Shown: positions 7,632 to 15,070 of the stretch, in pieces
How positions within the stretch are numbered: position 1 is the stretch's first letter
Layout of the letters: every line of letters starts with the position of its first letter
Assembly (NCBI RefSeq): GCF_041320275.1
Contig: NZ_CP162023.1
Location: 2,046,001-2,110,000 of the forward strand
Reading direction: 5' to 3'
Length of the DNA stretch: 64,000 nt
Origin: Mumia sp. Pv4-285
Lineage (GTDB): Bacteria > Actinomycetota > Actinomycetes > Propionibacteriales > Nocardioidaceae
The notes under the pieces: model-generated
Database searches by the model: none
Told to the model about the DNA's origin: nothing
The model's input: the letters and a program-made list of their open reading frames with translations, nothing else
Program-made: the position numbers and the translations under genes

Positions 7632-10127
7632 ATGACCGTGATCGACGAAACCGCTGGGGGCCCGTTCGAGGTCGAGACCCCCTTCTCCGAGCACGCCGTC
7701 AGCACGGAGACACCGCCCTCGACGCTGGGCTTCCTGCCGTGGACCGAGGTGACGACCCCGTTCGCCGAGATGTTCACCGGCGAGCTGGAAGGCGACGGCG
7801 AAGTCGGGGAGATCATCGCGGAGGCGTTCGAGAGCATCCGCGACGAGCAGTTCGACGAAGCGCTCGCGGAGCTGATCGCCGAGACGGCCGAGGCCGCCGA
7901 GACCGGCCTCGCCGGAGAGCAGCCCCAGCAGCTCACCGAGCTGCGGCGCCAGGTGGCCGACGCTCACCTGTCGCCGATCGGCTCCGAGGCCGAGCGTTGC
8001 GTCCAGCGCTTCGCCGACCACGTCCAGAACCTGGATCTCGAGGGGATGGCACCGGACCAGCTCGACGAGCTCCTCGACCGCTTCGAGGTCGGTGGGCTCG
8101 GTGTCTCTCCTGCGGGGGAGGAGTTCATCGGTGGCCTGATCAAGAAGGCCAAGAGCGTCGTGAAGACGGTGGTCAAGACCGCCGGCAAGATCGCCAAGGC
8201 GGCGCTCCCGATCCTCGGTCCGATCCTCAACAAGCTGAAGGCGCTCGTACGCCCGCTGCTGCAGCGCGTCCTGGCGATCGCGATCAACAAGCTCCCCGCG
8301 GCCCTGCACGAGCCGGCGCGCGCCCTCGCGAAGCGGTTCGGCCTCGGTCAGAAGGAGGCGGAGGACCTCCTCGAGGCCGAGGCGGAGGAGGAGTTCATGG
8401 TCGCGTCGTTCGCTCCGACACCCGTGGCCGCGGGCGATCCCGAGTCGCTCGCCGAGGCGTTCGACGCCGCACTGGCCGAGTCCGTCCTCGGTGGCGAGGC
8501 GCTCGAGCAGGGGGAGAGCTTCGGGCACGACCAGGAACGAGGCGCCGCGCCTGTCGCGACCGACGAGCTCGAGGCCCTGGCAGAGGCGCGCAGCGCGTTC
8601 ATCGACCGGGTGTCGTCCGCACAGGAGGGTGAAGACCTGACCCCGGCGATCGACCAGTTCGTCCCCGCCATCCTGCCCGCGCTCCGGCTCGGCGTTCGCC
8701 TGGTCGGGCGCCCCAAGGTCGTCGGCTTCCTGTCCGGCTTCCTCTCCAAGCTCATCGGTCAGTGGGTCGGGCCCAAGCTCTCGGGGCCCCTGTCGTCGGC
8801 CATCGTCGACGTGGGCCTGCGGGTCATCGGCCTCGAGCAGGGCCGCCCCGGCCAGCTCGAGCAGGAGGCCGCGCCTGCCGCGCTCGCCGCGACCGTGGAG
8901 GACACCGTACGCCGCCTCTCGGAGCAGCCCGCGGAGTTCTTCGAGGACGAGGACCTGCTCCAGGTCGCGCTCGCGGAGGCGTTCGAGGAAGCCGTCGCCG
9001 CGAACTTCCCGACCCAGCTCGTCCGGCCCGACCTGCAGATCGCCCCGTCGCTCGGAGGATCGTTCGTCGTGCGCCACGCCCGCACCGCCTACGCGTACAA
9101 GAAGTTCTCCCGAGTGCCCGAGATCGAGGTGACCGCAGCCGTGGCCACCACGGTGCGGACGTTCGGCGGCGCCACTCTTGACGCTGCGTTGCGCGCCGCC
9201 GGGATCACCCTGCCGGGACGGTTCCGGGTCCACGTGTACGAGTCGTGCCCGGGGACGACCCTCGTCCGGCTCGCCCGGCTGGAGCGGACCGGTGGTGCCG
9301 CGTTCCCGCGCGGCGCGCACAGCCAGCTGCACCCGCTGACCGCCTCCACCGCCGGACTGCTGCTGCGCGAACCGCGGCTCGGCGTCGACGTGCCCGGCCG
9401 GTTCCTCGCCTCACGTCACCGCATCTCGGTGGGTCAGCGCTTCTTCCGCCTCGAGCCGATCGGCCAGGTGGAGACCCCCGCCGCGACCGTCGGCGCTGCG
9501 GCAGGGGAAGCCGCCCGACCGAGCGACGGCAGAGTCCGCACAGACGAGGCGCGGGGCGTCCTGCGCCTGTCGCTCTACTTCTCCGAGGCCGACGCGCAAC
9601 GGCTTGCGGCGGCCGTGTCGTCGGGGCGTGGCGGCACGACCCTGCTGCGCGCCCTGCTGCGTGCCGCGTTCGCCGCGACACAAGGACCCCGCCCGGCACG
9701 CCGCCGAGCGCCCGCCGGCCGCGGTCGTGGTCGCGCCGGTGCACGGGGACGGGGCCGCGGGCCGTCACGCGGACAGCGGCGGATCCGCTCCGGCCTCGCG
9801 AAGGCACTGGCGGAGTTCGTCCGTACGCGCGGTCACGAGTTCGTCCGCGCAGCTCAGGACCCGGCCAACGGCGTCACGGTTCAGGTGCACCTCCGCGGTG
9901 TTGCCGGACCCGCTGCCGAGGCGGCCGACGACGCGGCCGACGCCGCGGCCGCTGGAGCGCCGGCGACAGCCACCACGACCGCACCGGCGACCGCCTCGGT
10001 GGCCGGGCCCTCAGGCGCGCCGGCGGCCACCACCGCCGTACCCACCACGCCGCTGCCGGCGGTCGTGCCCACCCCACCAGCAGCACCGGCGACGGTCACC
10101 GTCGTCGCGGGGAGGGCCAAGCCGTGA
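7632..10127 (+). CDS. Island protein A: 831-residue multi-region protein of unknown function
   Basis: I do not recognise the family. Regions visible in order: an acidic N-terminus without signal peptide and with three PF motifs (GGPFEVE, ETPFSEH, TTPFAEM, residues 9-47); acidic helices (52-80); a Lys-rich amphipathic hydrophobic block (about 168-240: GLIKKAKSVVKTVVK, ILGPILNKLKALV); a second hydrophobic block (about 341-395: FVPAILPALRLGVRLVG, FLSGFLSKLIGQWVG); an uncharacterised, apparently folded middle part (455-620); an RGR-rich patch (about 684-712); and an Ala/Pro/Thr-rich tail from 766. GGGAGGG lies 5 nt before the ATG. Its stop overlaps the next start (GTGA). A membrane-active or scaffold role is conceivable but unproven. 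Confidence 0.8.
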   Translation: MTVIDETAGGPFEVETPFSEHAVSTETPPSTLGFLPWTEVTTPFAEMFTGELEGDGEVGEIIAEAFESIRDEQFDEALAELIAETAEAAETGLAGEQPQQLTELRRQVADAHLSPIGSEAERCVQRFADHVQNLDLEGMAPDQLDELLDRFEVGGLGVSPAGEEFIGGLIKKAKSVVKTVVKTAGKIAKAALPILGPILNKLKALVRPLLQRVLAIAINKLPAALHEPARALAKRFGLGQKEAEDLLEAEAEEEFMVASFAPTPVAAGDPESLAEAFDAALAESVLGGEALEQGESFGHDQERGAAPVATDELEALAEARSAFIDRVSSAQEGEDLTPAIDQFVPAILPALRLGVRLVGRPKVVGFLSGFLSKLIGQWVGPKLSGPLSSAIVDVGLRVIGLEQGRPGQLEQEAAPAALAATVEDTVRRLSEQPAEFFEDEDLLQVALAEAFEEAVAANFPTQLVRPDLQIAPSLGGSFVVRHARTAYAYKKFSRVPEIEVTAAVATTVRTFGGATLDAALRAAGITLPGRFRVHVYESCPGTTLVRLARLERTGGAAFPRGAHSQLHPLTASTAGLLLREPRLGVDVPGRFLASRHRISVGQRFFRLEPIGQVETPAATVGAAAGEAARPSDGRVRTDEARGVLRLSLYFSEADAQRLAAAVSSGRGGTTLLRALLRAAFAATQGPRPARRRAPAGRGRGRAGARGRGRGPSRGQRRIRSGLAKALAEFVRTRGHEFVRAAQDPANGVTVQVHLRGVAGPAAEAADDAADAAAAGAPATATTTAPATASVAGPSGAPAATTAVPTTPLPAVVPTPPAAPATVTVVAGRAKP

Positions 10128-11374
10128 ACGAGCACCGCCTGATCGCCGACGAGCTCGAGCGCCAGCTCGGGCACTGGGTCGGTGCCGCGCAGTGCTTCGT
10201 CGACGCAGAGGAGTTCGCGTCGCGGAGCGCGTGGGAGTCGCTCGAACGCTCGATCGGCGTGCCTGTGCGCACCCAGCTCGCGCGGACCGTCGACCAGCTC
10301 CTCGAGAACGGGCGTACGACCGCCGCCGCCGTACGCGCGAGCCGCCTCGACCCCGATGCCGTCGAGTCGGCGCACGCGGCAGTGCAGCAGTTCCGGCGCC
10401 GTTACGTCCAGGTCGAGACGACGCTGGACTTCTTCGGACAGGCCGTCAACACCCGCACCAGCCTCCACCTCCGTACGGCGCTGCAGTTCCTCGACTCCGT
10501 CGCCTACCAGAGCATCGAGCAGGTGCTGCGGCCGTTGGGCCTCCCCGTCCCTCCCGTGCTGACCTACCTGGGGGAGGGGCTGGGCGCCAGCATCCTCCGG
10601 GTCGGGATCCGGCTGTGGGCTCCCGGCTCCGTGAACCCTGTCGCCGCGATCAAGATCGTGCGTCACAACCTGTACCGACCCACCTCCCTCTTCCACGAGT
10701 CCGGCCACCAGGTCGCGCACCTCGCCGGCTGGAACGACACCCTCTCCGACGCCCTCGGGGAGACCCTCGCCGACGACCCGGCGCTGCGGGCGATGTGGCA
10801 GCCGTGGAGCAGCGAGATCGCCGCCGACGTGTACGCCTTCGTTCTCACCGGCTTCGCGTCGGTCGCCGCTCTCCACGACGTGGTCGGCGACGAGCGCACC
10901 CTCTTCCGGTGGCCGCTCGGCGACCCGCACCCGATCGGATGGCTCCGCACGCTGCTGGGCTGTGCGATGTGCCGGCACGTCTACGGCGCCGGGCCGTGGG
11001 ACCGGCTGGAGCGGGCGGTCATGACGGCGTACCCGCCGAGCCGTGCGGAGGCGGCGACCGTTCCCCTCCTCCTGCGGTCGCACCGACGGCTCGACGCGAT
11101 CGCCGCGACCTGCCTCGACACGAAGGTCCCTGGGTTCCGCGGACGGCCGATCGGTGCGCTGGCCGACCCGCGGAAGGTCTCTCCGGCGGCTCTCGCCGAG
11201 CTGGAACGGGCGGCAGGACCAGCGCTGTGGACGTCGCCGCACTGGCGCCAGACGGAAGGGATCCGCCTCATCGCGCTCGCCGGGCTGCGAGAGGCGGAGA
11301 ACCCCGAGCGGGCCGGCGAGTGGATCTCGCGGGCCAGGACGTGGATGACCGGTCAACGGAGCATCGCCGCATGA
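10124..11374 (+). CDS. Island protein B: HExxH metallopeptidase-like protein
   Basis: A 416-residue protein with an intact zinc-peptidase motif HESGH at 191-195 and, 36 residues after the last His, EIAAD at 231-235. The latter fits the third-ligand ExxAD of gluzincin peptidases. The surrounding helix SLFHESGHQVAHLAGW is typical of such active sites. The rest (a helical N-terminal half with LDFFGQAVNTRTSLHLRTALQF, and a C-terminal helical tail) is not a family I recognise. There is no signal peptide or membrane helix. The GTG start overlaps the stop of gene A by 4 nt, and GGGGAGGG lies inside the end of gene A, so the two are translationally coupled. It may process another operon product; this is inference only. 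Confidence 0.78.
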   Translation: MNEHRLIADELERQLGHWVGAAQCFVDAEEFASRSAWESLERSIGVPVRTQLARTVDQLLENGRTTAAAVRASRLDPDAVESAHAAVQQFRRRYVQVETTLDFFGQAVNTRTSLHLRTALQFLDSVAYQSIEQVLRPLGLPVPPVLTYLGEGLGASILRVGIRLWAPGSVNPVAAIKIVRHNLYRPTSLFHESGHQVAHLAGWNDTLSDALGETLADDPALRAMWQPWSSEIAADVYAFVLTGFASVAALHDVVGDERTLFRWPLGDPHPIGWLRTLLGCAMCRHVYGAGPWDRLERAVMTAYPPSRAEAATVPLLLRSHRRLDAIAATCLDTKVPGFRGRPIGALADPRKVSPAALAELERAAGPALWTSPHWRQTEGIRLIALAGLREAENPERAGEWISRARTWMTGQRSIAA

Positions 11375-11399
11375 GCGGCGGCTAGTGGAGGTGGCAGAC

Positions 11400-11822
11400 G
11401 TGGCGAAGAAGACGACGAGCGGGAACCCGACGACCAGGTCGCTGGCATCGTCGATGGCGACGATCGAGGATCGTACGGAAGACCTCCTGGGTGCCGTCGA
11501 GGCGATGCAGCAGAGCTCGTCCGAGGAGTTCGCGAAGGTGTGGACGACGCTCGGCGGCATCGCCGGGCTGGACGGGCTCGCGATCGGGCTCGCGGAGATC
11601 GCGGAGGTGATGGGGCCGCTGCGCAGCATCGTCCCCCCGTCCACCGCGCTCGAGCTCGACCCGGGCGTCCCGGAGGCGCTCGCCCTGATCAGGGACGCGC
11701 TGGGTGGCGACCGTGACTCCAACTTCCAGCAGCTGGCGACGGACTACGAGCAGCCGGTCTCCTTCATCGGCCAGGCTCGGCCGGTCGTCGCCGGCCCGTA
11801 CTACGAGGAGCAGGTGGCATGA
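11400..11822 (+). CDS. Island protein C: small protein of unknown function
   Basis: A 140-residue soluble protein, not recognised. The N-terminus is polar and Thr/Ser-rich (MAKKTTSGNPTTRSLASS), followed by a predicted helix (IEDRTEDLLGAVEAMQ), a short hydrophobic stretch (IAGLDGLAIGLAEIAEVMG) and a Tyr-rich end (AGPYYEEQVA). GTG 11400 was chosen because GGAGGTG lies 5-6 nt upstream; GTG 11385 would add five residues. Its stop overlaps the next start as ATGA. Size and position suggest an adaptor or chaperone for a neighbour, but nothing in the sequence proves it. Confidence 0.7.
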   Translation: MAKKTTSGNPTTRSLASSMATIEDRTEDLLGAVEAMQQSSSEEFAKVWTTLGGIAGLDGLAIGLAEIAEVMGPLRSIVPPSTALELDPGVPEALALIRDALGGDRDSNFQQLATDYEQPVSFIGQARPVVAGPYYEEQVA

Positions 11823-12940
11823 TCACGCAGCTCGTCCAACAGCTCGGCGGCGGCCCGGTCGCCGAGGCACAGGTCATCACGGCCGACCCTCTGGACCTGG
11901 TCTGGCGGATGGAGCAGGTGCTCGACGCGGCCAACCCGTGGGCGCCGAACCCGCCACCGGCCGGTCCGGCGCGGGTGGCGCTGTTCAACGCCGGGGCGTT
12001 CAGCGCCGTCCCGATGCCGTCGCAGCCCGCGTGGGACCACCTCGTCTACGCGTACGCGATCGAGAACACCCGCGCGGCGCAGATCCTCGCACGCGTCGTC
12101 CGCGCCTTCCGCGGCGGTGAAGGGCTCGGCATCCCGTCGGTCGCGACGCAGCGGTGGCTCGACGCGACGGAGACGCTGCTCTTCGGCGCGCAGAACCCGG
12201 TGTCCGCGTGGCTGTCGACCAGCGCGGTGCGTCCCGACGCCGAGGCCGTACGCCGCAACGCGTACTACCGGATGTTCGGGATGGACCTTGCGCACGGCAC
12301 GGACACGAACGGGCCCTACCCGTACGAGAAGGCCGAGGCCTCCAACCGGACGTTCGTCGCGCTGCTCGAGGAGCTCCTGTACGAGCTGTGGCGCGCGATC
12401 GAGAACGTACGCAACCTCGTCGCCGGCAACACCACCGACGACGATCGGATCTATCGGCTCGCCGAGCAGATCGGCTTCATGCTGCGCTCGCGGCGGCAGA
12501 ACGCGCTGCTGAGCCGTGAGGAGCTCGCGGCGACGACGGCGATGGGCTGGGTGGAGCTGACGCTGGGCTCGAACACGCCGGTCGTGGTGGACCTGCGGGC
12601 GCAGGCGACGAGCGCGGCGGACCGGCTCCGGGTGATCGGCGAGCGGGTCGGCCTGCCGCCGCACTCGAGGGCGAACTCCTTCTTCGCCATGGCGCAGGAG
12701 CTGTCCCTGGTCCTGCGTGCCCTCGAGGCGGGGTGGGTCACCGACAGCGGGAGCGCGTGGCTGCTCTACCAGAGCACCGTGCCGCCGGCCCTCCCCCCGC
12801 TTCCGCCCGGCACGGCGCCGCTCGGCACCGAGGTGCGACGCGTGATCACCGAGTGGGCCGCGGCGTCCGGACGCAACCTCAAGGAGCGGCCGACGCCGAT
12901 CCAGGTCGTCCCGGCTCCGCGCCCGCTGACCAAGCGATGA
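11819..12940 (+). CDS. Island protein D: 373-residue protein of unknown function
   Basis: Not recognised. It is a helix-rich soluble protein without signal peptide. Features are an N-terminal MITQLVQQLGGGPVAEAQVI, WAPNPPPAGPARVALFNAGAF, a Tyr/acidic patch around PYPYEKAEASNRTFVALLEELLYELW (shown in part), a long helical region with RIYRLAEQIGFMLRSRR, and a Pro-rich C-terminus (PPALPPLPPGTAPLG). It starts within the stop of gene C (ATGA overlap) and ends 12 nt before gene E, so it is part of the same transcript. No catalytic motif stands out. Confidence 0.75.
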   Translation: MITQLVQQLGGGPVAEAQVITADPLDLVWRMEQVLDAANPWAPNPPPAGPARVALFNAGAFSAVPMPSQPAWDHLVYAYAIENTRAAQILARVVRAFRGGEGLGIPSVATQRWLDATETLLFGAQNPVSAWLSTSAVRPDAEAVRRNAYYRMFGMDLAHGTDTNGPYPYEKAEASNRTFVALLEELLYELWRAIENVRNLVAGNTTDDDRIYRLAEQIGFMLRSRRQNALLSREELAATTAMGWVELTLGSNTPVVVDLRAQATSAADRLRVIGERVGLPPHSRANSFFAMAQELSLVLRALEAGWVTDSGSAWLLYQSTVPPALPPLPPGTAPLGTEVRRVITEWAAASGRNLKERPTPIQVVPAPRPLTKR

Positions 12941-12952
12941 CGGAGGTGGACC

Positions 12953-15070
12953 ATGCTCGAGGACGAGGCACCGTGGCAGACGACCGAAGTGGATCCCGGC
13001 ACGCGGGAGTGGTTCGACGAGAGCCCGTTCCGGACCGAGACGCAACCCGCCCCCGAGACCGAGTGGACGGAGACCGAGGGGGCCTGGACGGAGACCGAGG
13101 GGGCCTGGACGGAGACCGAGGGGGCCTGGACGGAGACCGTCCCGGCCACCGAGGGGGAGACGTGGGGGCCGCACCAGTGCGCGCCCGGTGAAGGTCCACC
13201 GACAGCCCCGGTCGGACCGCGGCCGCTGATCCACCGCAGCACGTCGGCGTCGAAGGCGCGCAACCCTGCGGTGGGCTACGCCCAGCACCTTCTCAACCGG
13301 TTCCTCGCCTCGTGGCGCTCCGGCACGTCGGCGTGCTCGGACACCAGCCAGGCGACGCGGCAGTACATCTCCGCGCTCCAGCCGCAGCTCAGGGCGATCG
13401 GGCAGGACCCGCTCGTCGTCGACTGCCGGTTCGGCCAGGGGACGGAGCTGGCGACGAAGATGTTCCAGGCGTGCCGCGGGCTGGTCCGCGACGGTGTGAT
13501 CGGACCGAAGACGTGGCCGGAGCTGGAGAAGCTCGCGGTGACGCCGCTCCCCGGACCGACGCCGACCCCCACCCCCACGCCGACTCCGACACCGACCCCC
13601 ACTCCGACGCCGACCCCCGCACCGGCCGTACGCGTCCGCGAGGACGTCTGGACCCTCAGCACCGCGAACCGGTGGCACCCGACGATCCTCTGGTACGCCC
13701 GCGCGATCACGGCTCTCCAGGCCAGGGACGGGGCGAGCTTCGCCGACCCGCGGAGCTGGCGCCACCTCGCCGAGACCCACGGGGCATCCCTCCCGCGGGC
13801 TCAGTGGCCGGCCGGTGCGCGGTGGGACACCTGCGAGCACGGGAGCTGGCACTTCCTGCCGTGGCACCGCGTCTACCTCCACCACTTCGAACGGATCGTG
13901 CGTGACGAGGTCGTCCGGCTCGGTGGGCCGAACGACTGGGCACTCCCGTTCTGGAACTACAGCGACACCAGTCGCCCCGAGGTGCGCAGCATCCCTCCGG
14001 CCTTCCGGGACCAGCGCATGCCCGACAACCAGCCGAACCCGCTGTTCGTGTCCCAGCGCGCCCCGGGGATCAACACCGGGACGGCGATGCCCGCGCCGGC
14101 GGTCGCGGTGACGAGCACGATGGCCGAGGCCCGGTTCACGGGCCCGTTCTCCGGTGCGTTCGGCGGACGGGCAGCCAGTCCAGGCACGCACAACGGCACC
14201 GACCGGGGTGCGCTGGAGCTCACTCCGCACGGCAACGTCCACGTCCAGGTCGGGGGGACGAACCCGGACGGGCTCATGACCGGCTTCGACACGGCGGGGC
14301 GCGACCCGATCTTCTGGCTGCACCACGCCAACATCGACCGCCTGTGGGAGGCGTGGCTGCGGGGGCGCAACCACAACAACCCTGACAGGGCGGACTGGCG
14401 CGACGCCCGCTGGACGTTCGGCTCCGGCGCGACGACGACCGTGCTGACCACGGGACAGGTCGTCGACCCCAGGCGGCCGCCGCTGGGATACCGGTACTCC
14501 GACATGCCACCGACGCCGACTCCAGAGGCGTTCGCGGAACGGTTCGACGAGCAGCTCGAACCGGAGCTCGAGCAGGAGGAGCGGCCGCCCGAGCTCGTCG
14601 GTGCGTCGAGCGGACCAGTCCCGCTCGGCTCGCGGCCGACGTCGTCGCCGGTGCCGATCAGCGCGCCCGTCGGCCCGGTCGCGCGTCTGATCAACGAGTC
14701 GGGCACGGTCCCGCCGGGCTCTCGCGTCTTCCTCCGGCTGGAGAACATCAAGGCGACGCGGCTCGGCGCCGGGTCGGTCCTGGTCCACGTGAACGTGCCC
14801 GCGGGGGCAAGGCCGGCGGACTTCCCGGCACGACAGGCGGGCGTGCTTCCGATGTTCGGCGTGCTCGAGGCGTCGCGGAAGTCCGACACGCACAGCGGCA
14901 GCGGCGTCAACGCCACCTTCGACATCACCGCGATGGTCAAGGCGCTGTCCGCCTCGGGCCAGTGGGACCCCAAGAAGCTGAACGTCGCCTTCACCCCGAT
15001 CCCCGACGCCACCGGGAAGGTGCCCGAGGGTGACGTCGCGGTGGGGCGGATCAGCCTCTTCTACGCATGA
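12953..15070 (+). CDS. Island protein E: peptidoglycan-binding-domain/tyrosinase fusion
   Basis: A 705-residue copper oxidase fusion. The N-terminus is acidic without signal peptide, contains DESPFRTE (23-30) and a WTETEGA repeat (38-63). Residues about 100-200 resemble a peptidoglycan-binding domain (YAQHLLNRFLASW, FGQGTELATKMFQ, GVIGPKTWPELEKL). A (PT)10 linker (202-221) leads to a tyrosinase core with CuA histidines 276, 296 and 305 (HGSWHFLPWHR) and CuB histidines 426, 430 and 457/458 (HGNVH, FWLHHANIDRLW). The C-terminal 190 residues, ending GRISLFYA, look like the beta domain of polyphenol oxidases. All six copper ligands appear present, so it should oxidise phenols. GGAGGTG precedes the ATG. 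The stop overlaps gene F as ATGA. Confidence 0.88.
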   Translation: MLEDEAPWQTTEVDPGTREWFDESPFRTETQPAPETEWTETEGAWTETEGAWTETEGAWTETVPATEGETWGPHQCAPGEGPPTAPVGPRPLIHRSTSASKARNPAVGYAQHLLNRFLASWRSGTSACSDTSQATRQYISALQPQLRAIGQDPLVVDCRFGQGTELATKMFQACRGLVRDGVIGPKTWPELEKLAVTPLPGPTPTPTPTPTPTPTPTPTPTPAPAVRVREDVWTLSTANRWHPTILWYARAITALQARDGASFADPRSWRHLAETHGASLPRAQWPAGARWDTCEHGSWHFLPWHRVYLHHFERIVRDEVVRLGGPNDWALPFWNYSDTSRPEVRSIPPAFRDQRMPDNQPNPLFVSQRAPGINTGTAMPAPAVAVTSTMAEARFTGPFSGAFGGRAASPGTHNGTDRGALELTPHGNVHVQVGGTNPDGLMTGFDTAGRDPIFWLHHANIDRLWEAWLRGRNHNNPDRADWRDARWTFGSGATTTVLTTGQVVDPRRPPLGYRYSDMPPTPTPEAFAERFDEQLEPELEQEERPPELVGASSGPVPLGSRPTSSPVPISAPVGPVARLINESGTVPPGSRVFLRLENIKATRLGAGSVLVHVNVPAGARPADFPARQAGVLPMFGVLEASRKSDTHSGSGVNATFDITAMVKALSASGQWDPKKLNVAFTPIPDATGKVPEGDVAVGRISLFYA
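13064..13141 (+). repeat. In-frame 21-bp tandem repeat encoding WTETEGA
   Basis: Three exact 21-bp units begin at 13064, 13085 and 13106, and a partial fourth (WTET) begins at 13127. Identity at DNA level, not just protein level, points to recent slippage. Gain or loss of a unit keeps the reading frame and would change the length of the acidic N-terminal region of the tyrosinase fusion. Confidence 0.9.
13556..13615 (+). repeat. (Pro-Thr)10 coding repeat, interdomain linker
   Basis: Ten consecutive Pro-Thr codon pairs link the peptidoglycan-binding-like domain to the tyrosinase core. Codon choice varies between units, so selection on the peptide rather than simple slippage is likely. Such linkers are common in extracellular multidomain enzymes. 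Confidence 0.9.

Noticed and set aside
13556-13615. Possible CRISPR or minisatellite array at the C-rich repeat
   Set aside because: It is a coding (Pro-Thr)10 linker. There are no spacers or palindromic repeats, and no cas genes in the window.
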